Source: Sedimenticola hydrogenitrophicus (GTDB lineage: Bacteria; Pseudomonadota; Gammaproteobacteria; Chromatiales; Chromatiaceae). Taken from it: a stretch of DNA of 64,000 nucleotides. Shown piece after piece: positions 62,852 through 64,000 of this stretch (position 1 is its first letter; every line of letters begins with the position of its first letter). The translations under genes and the position numbers were made by a program. The DNA is taken from positions 18,631-82,630 of the forward strand of contig NZ_JANIOA010000020.1 of the NCBI RefSeq assembly GCF_025175675.1. The letters run 5' to 3'. The notes below the pieces were generated by a model. That model was not told the DNA's origin. It saw nothing but the letters and a program-made list of their open reading frames with translations, and searched no databases.

Positions 62852-63748
62852 ATGAATTACCGCGGACGTTTTGCACCCTCACCTTCCGGCCCCCTCCATT
62901 TCGGTTCCCTGGTGGCCGCCATGGGCAGTTATCTTGACGCGCGAAGCAGGCAAGGTAAGTGGCTGATCAGAATAGAAAATATTGACCCCCCCCGGGAAGT
63001 GACCGGGGCATCGGGGAAAATCCTCAGGACCCTGGAATCATTGGGTTTCGAGTGGGACGAACCGGTACTCTATCAAAGCACACGCCATGCGGCTTACCTG
63101 GAAGCCATTGACACGTTACAGAATAAGGCACTGCTCTACGAATGCTGTTGCAGCCGTAGCGAGATCCAGGAGCGGGGACGAGTTGGCGCAGAAGGTGTTA
63201 TATACCCCGGTACCTGCCGAACCCGGGTGAAACTACCGTCGGCCAAGGGGAGTGGAAGACGGCATGCACTGCGCCTGATCACTCATGACCAGACAGTCTC
63301 TTTTACCGACGGGATACGGGGAATCCTGAATCAGAACATCGTCCGGGAGATCGGCGACTTCATAATCAAACGCGCGGACGGTCACTTTGCCTACCAACTT
63401 GCCGTGGTAGTGGATGATGCATACCAGGGCATCACCGACGTGGTGCGAGGGGCCGATCTGCTGACCTCGACGCCACGCCAGATCTATCTGCAGCGGCTAC
63501 TGGGACTGCCCACACCGAGTTACAAACACCTGCCGCTGGTCACCGATACAAGCGGCAGAAAACTGAGCAAACAGCATCGCTCCGACCCGATCAATGCCGC
63601 CGCTCCCGTGGTTGCGTTACTGGCCGCCCTGAAATTCCTCAACCAGCCGCTCCCGCCAGAAACTCCGGACACTGTCGCGGAATTCTGGACATGGGCCATC
63701 GCCCAATGGAATCACTCACTGATAAATAGCAATAACTATAATAATTAA
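62852..63748 (+). CDS. gluQ: Glutamyl-Q tRNA(Asp) synthetase
   Basis: A 298-residue truncated GluRS-like enzyme that glutamylates queuosine in tRNA-Asp. The class I HIGH-like motif is FAPSPSGPLHFGS, the zinc module is CCCSRSEIQERGRVGAEG with a later Cys in YPGTCRTR, and the KMSKS-like motif is in GRKLSKQHRSDP. I chose the ATG at 62852; the longer start is upstream in repeat DNA. dksA-gluQ is the usual gene order. Confidence 0.95.
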   Translation: MNYRGRFAPSPSGPLHFGSLVAAMGSYLDARSRQGKWLIRIENIDPPREVTGASGKILRTLESLGFEWDEPVLYQSTRHAAYLEAIDTLQNKALLYECCCSRSEIQERGRVGAEGVIYPGTCRTRVKLPSAKGSGRRHALRLITHDQTVSFTDGIRGILNQNIVREIGDFIIKRADGHFAYQLAVVVDDAYQGITDVVRGADLLTSTPRQIYLQRLLGLPTPSYKHLPLVTDTSGRKLSKQHRSDPINAAAPVVALLAALKFLNQPLPPETPDTVAEFWTWAIAQWNHSLINSNNYNN

Positions 63749-63775
63749 TTCATGTAGTTAAGCATTCTTATTAAA

Positions 63776-63787
63776 GTAATATATCTA
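63776..63787. repeat. 12-bp target duplication, left of right-end MITE
   Basis: GTAATATATCTA, repeated exactly at 63976-63987. The identical stretch can be read as up to 16 bp if the element is taken to begin two bases later at each end. Confidence 0.75.
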
Positions 63788-63975
63788 TTGAATGGCACTA
63801 AATTAAGGCAGGAGTCCATTTTTTCGGCATTCTGGCGCAGGCCGGAGGAGTGGTGCAGGGATGCACCGTTTACGGACCTGAGGATGGAATCCATAAATTC
63901 ACCGCGGATACGGGTTCTGGATCCCTGCATACGCCGGGATGATGGGGGCTCTGGGCTTAACTTAGTGCCATTCAA
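63788..63975. mobile_element. 188-bp MITE-like element, TTGAATGGCAC ends
   Basis: Ends TTGAATGGCACTAAATTAAG (63788-63807) and CTTAACTTAGTGCCATTCAA (63956-63975) pair at 19 of 20 positions, flanked by the 12-bp direct repeat GTAATATATCTA. Inside are a hairpin repeat (63850-63895) and a GGATCCCTGC...CCGGGATGATGG palindromic segment. It encodes nothing credible and needs a transposase in trans. It differs from the GTAACTACT family. Long duplications of 10-12 bp occur with some IS4-family elements. Confidence 0.75.
63850..63895. repeat. Short hairpin repeat, copy 2
   Basis: About 46 bp similar to 17638-17683, with the hairpin GGTGCA-GGGA-TGCACC. Relative to the other copy (GGTACA/TGTACC) a G-C pair has become A-T in both arms. 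Confidence 0.55.
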
Positions 63976-63987
63976 GTAATATATCTA
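63976..63987. repeat. 12-bp target duplication, right of right-end MITE
   Basis: GTAATATATCTA, an exact copy of 63776-63787. Confidence 0.75.
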
Positions 63988-64000
63988 TTAACACTGCTGC

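Noticed and set aside
63745..63979. Two opposing small frames in the right-end MITE
   Set aside because: Both start in the inverted repeat (MNGTKL on each strand), which is a consequence of symmetry, not coding.
1..64000. tRNA, rRNA and CRISPR arrays
   Set aside because: No cloverleaf-like T-loop sequences, rRNA segments or regularly spaced short direct repeats were found by eye.

Overview
The window is a 64 kb stretch of a gammaproteobacterial chromosome with moderately high GC. Gene order matches several classical gammaproteobacterial clusters: pabC-mltG-tmk-holB-pilZ-tatD, rpoE-rseABC-degQ-lepA-lepB-rnc-era-recO-pdxJ, sdhCDAB-sdhE, and dksA-gluQ. A CbbY-type sugar phosphatase hints at a Calvin-cycle autotroph. 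Together with a haem-c sensor GGDEF-EAL protein and a densely repeat-laden intergenic landscape, this would fit a Chromatiales-like or sulfur-oxidiser-related lineage. That lineage is inference, not shown directly. No tRNA, rRNA, CRISPR array, prophage or complete insertion sequence was seen.

Layout. 1-5.8 kb holds the 3' end of fabF, a terminator, then pabC, mltG, tmk, holB, pilZ and tatD on the plus strand. 5.8-8.6 kb has a YciA thioesterase, a class V aminotransferase, and an ArsR regulator with a 4-TM protein. 8.6-13.7 kb is an imuA-imuB-dnaE2 mutagenesis cassette. 14.0-15.5 kb is an unrecognised 505-residue low-complexity membrane protein. 15.9-18.8 kb holds an MTA/MTI phosphorylase, a peroxiredoxin and nagZ. 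18.9-25.7 kb has a FliL-like protein, an L,D-transpeptidase, a CYTH protein, rlmD, a DUF1318/YdbL lipoprotein, a YdbH AsmA-like protein and cysM. 25.8-31.8 kb is a three-gene unit: TonB-dependent receptor, periplasmic binding protein and BarA-like hybrid kinase. 31.8-37.9 kb has dsbB, a saccharopine-dehydrogenase-like protein, cobyric acid synthase and the haem-c GGDEF-EAL protein. 38.1-49.1 kb is the pdxJ-to-rpoE block on the minus strand. 49.3-58.0 kb has nadB, ygfX, the sdh operon, darP, recJ and a GST-like protein. 58.1-63.7 kb has a phosphopantetheinyl transferase, a CysZ-like protein, an aminotransferase, cbbY, dksA and gluQ.

The most unusual content is in the spacers. Two 259-bp elements (22462-22720 and 44465-44723) are inverted copies differing at about 18 positions by hand count. 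They share 12-bp terminal inverted repeats beginning GTAA, and each is flanked by its own perfect 8-bp direct repeat. A 27-bp minimal copy (31793-31819) and a 287-bp element with a different interior (17461-17747) carry the same ends. GTAA ends with 8-bp duplications are the signature of IS66-family transposition, so this looks like a MITE family mobilised in trans. A second, unrelated MITE-like element (63788-63975) has about 20-bp inverted repeats and a 12-bp flanking direct repeat. Several palindromic intergenic repeat families also occur.

How the genes work together: the left block serves fatty acid and folate synthesis, peptidoglycan, dTMP, replication and type IV pili. The central minus-strand block couples the envelope stress response (sigma-E, its anti-sigma system and DegQ) to membrane protein export (LepB), translation (LepA, Era, RNase III) and recombination (RecO). 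The sdh operon with its FAD-insertion factor SdhE makes complex II. The receptor/binding-protein/kinase unit looks like an outer-membrane-to-cytoplasm sensing chain of unknown ligand.
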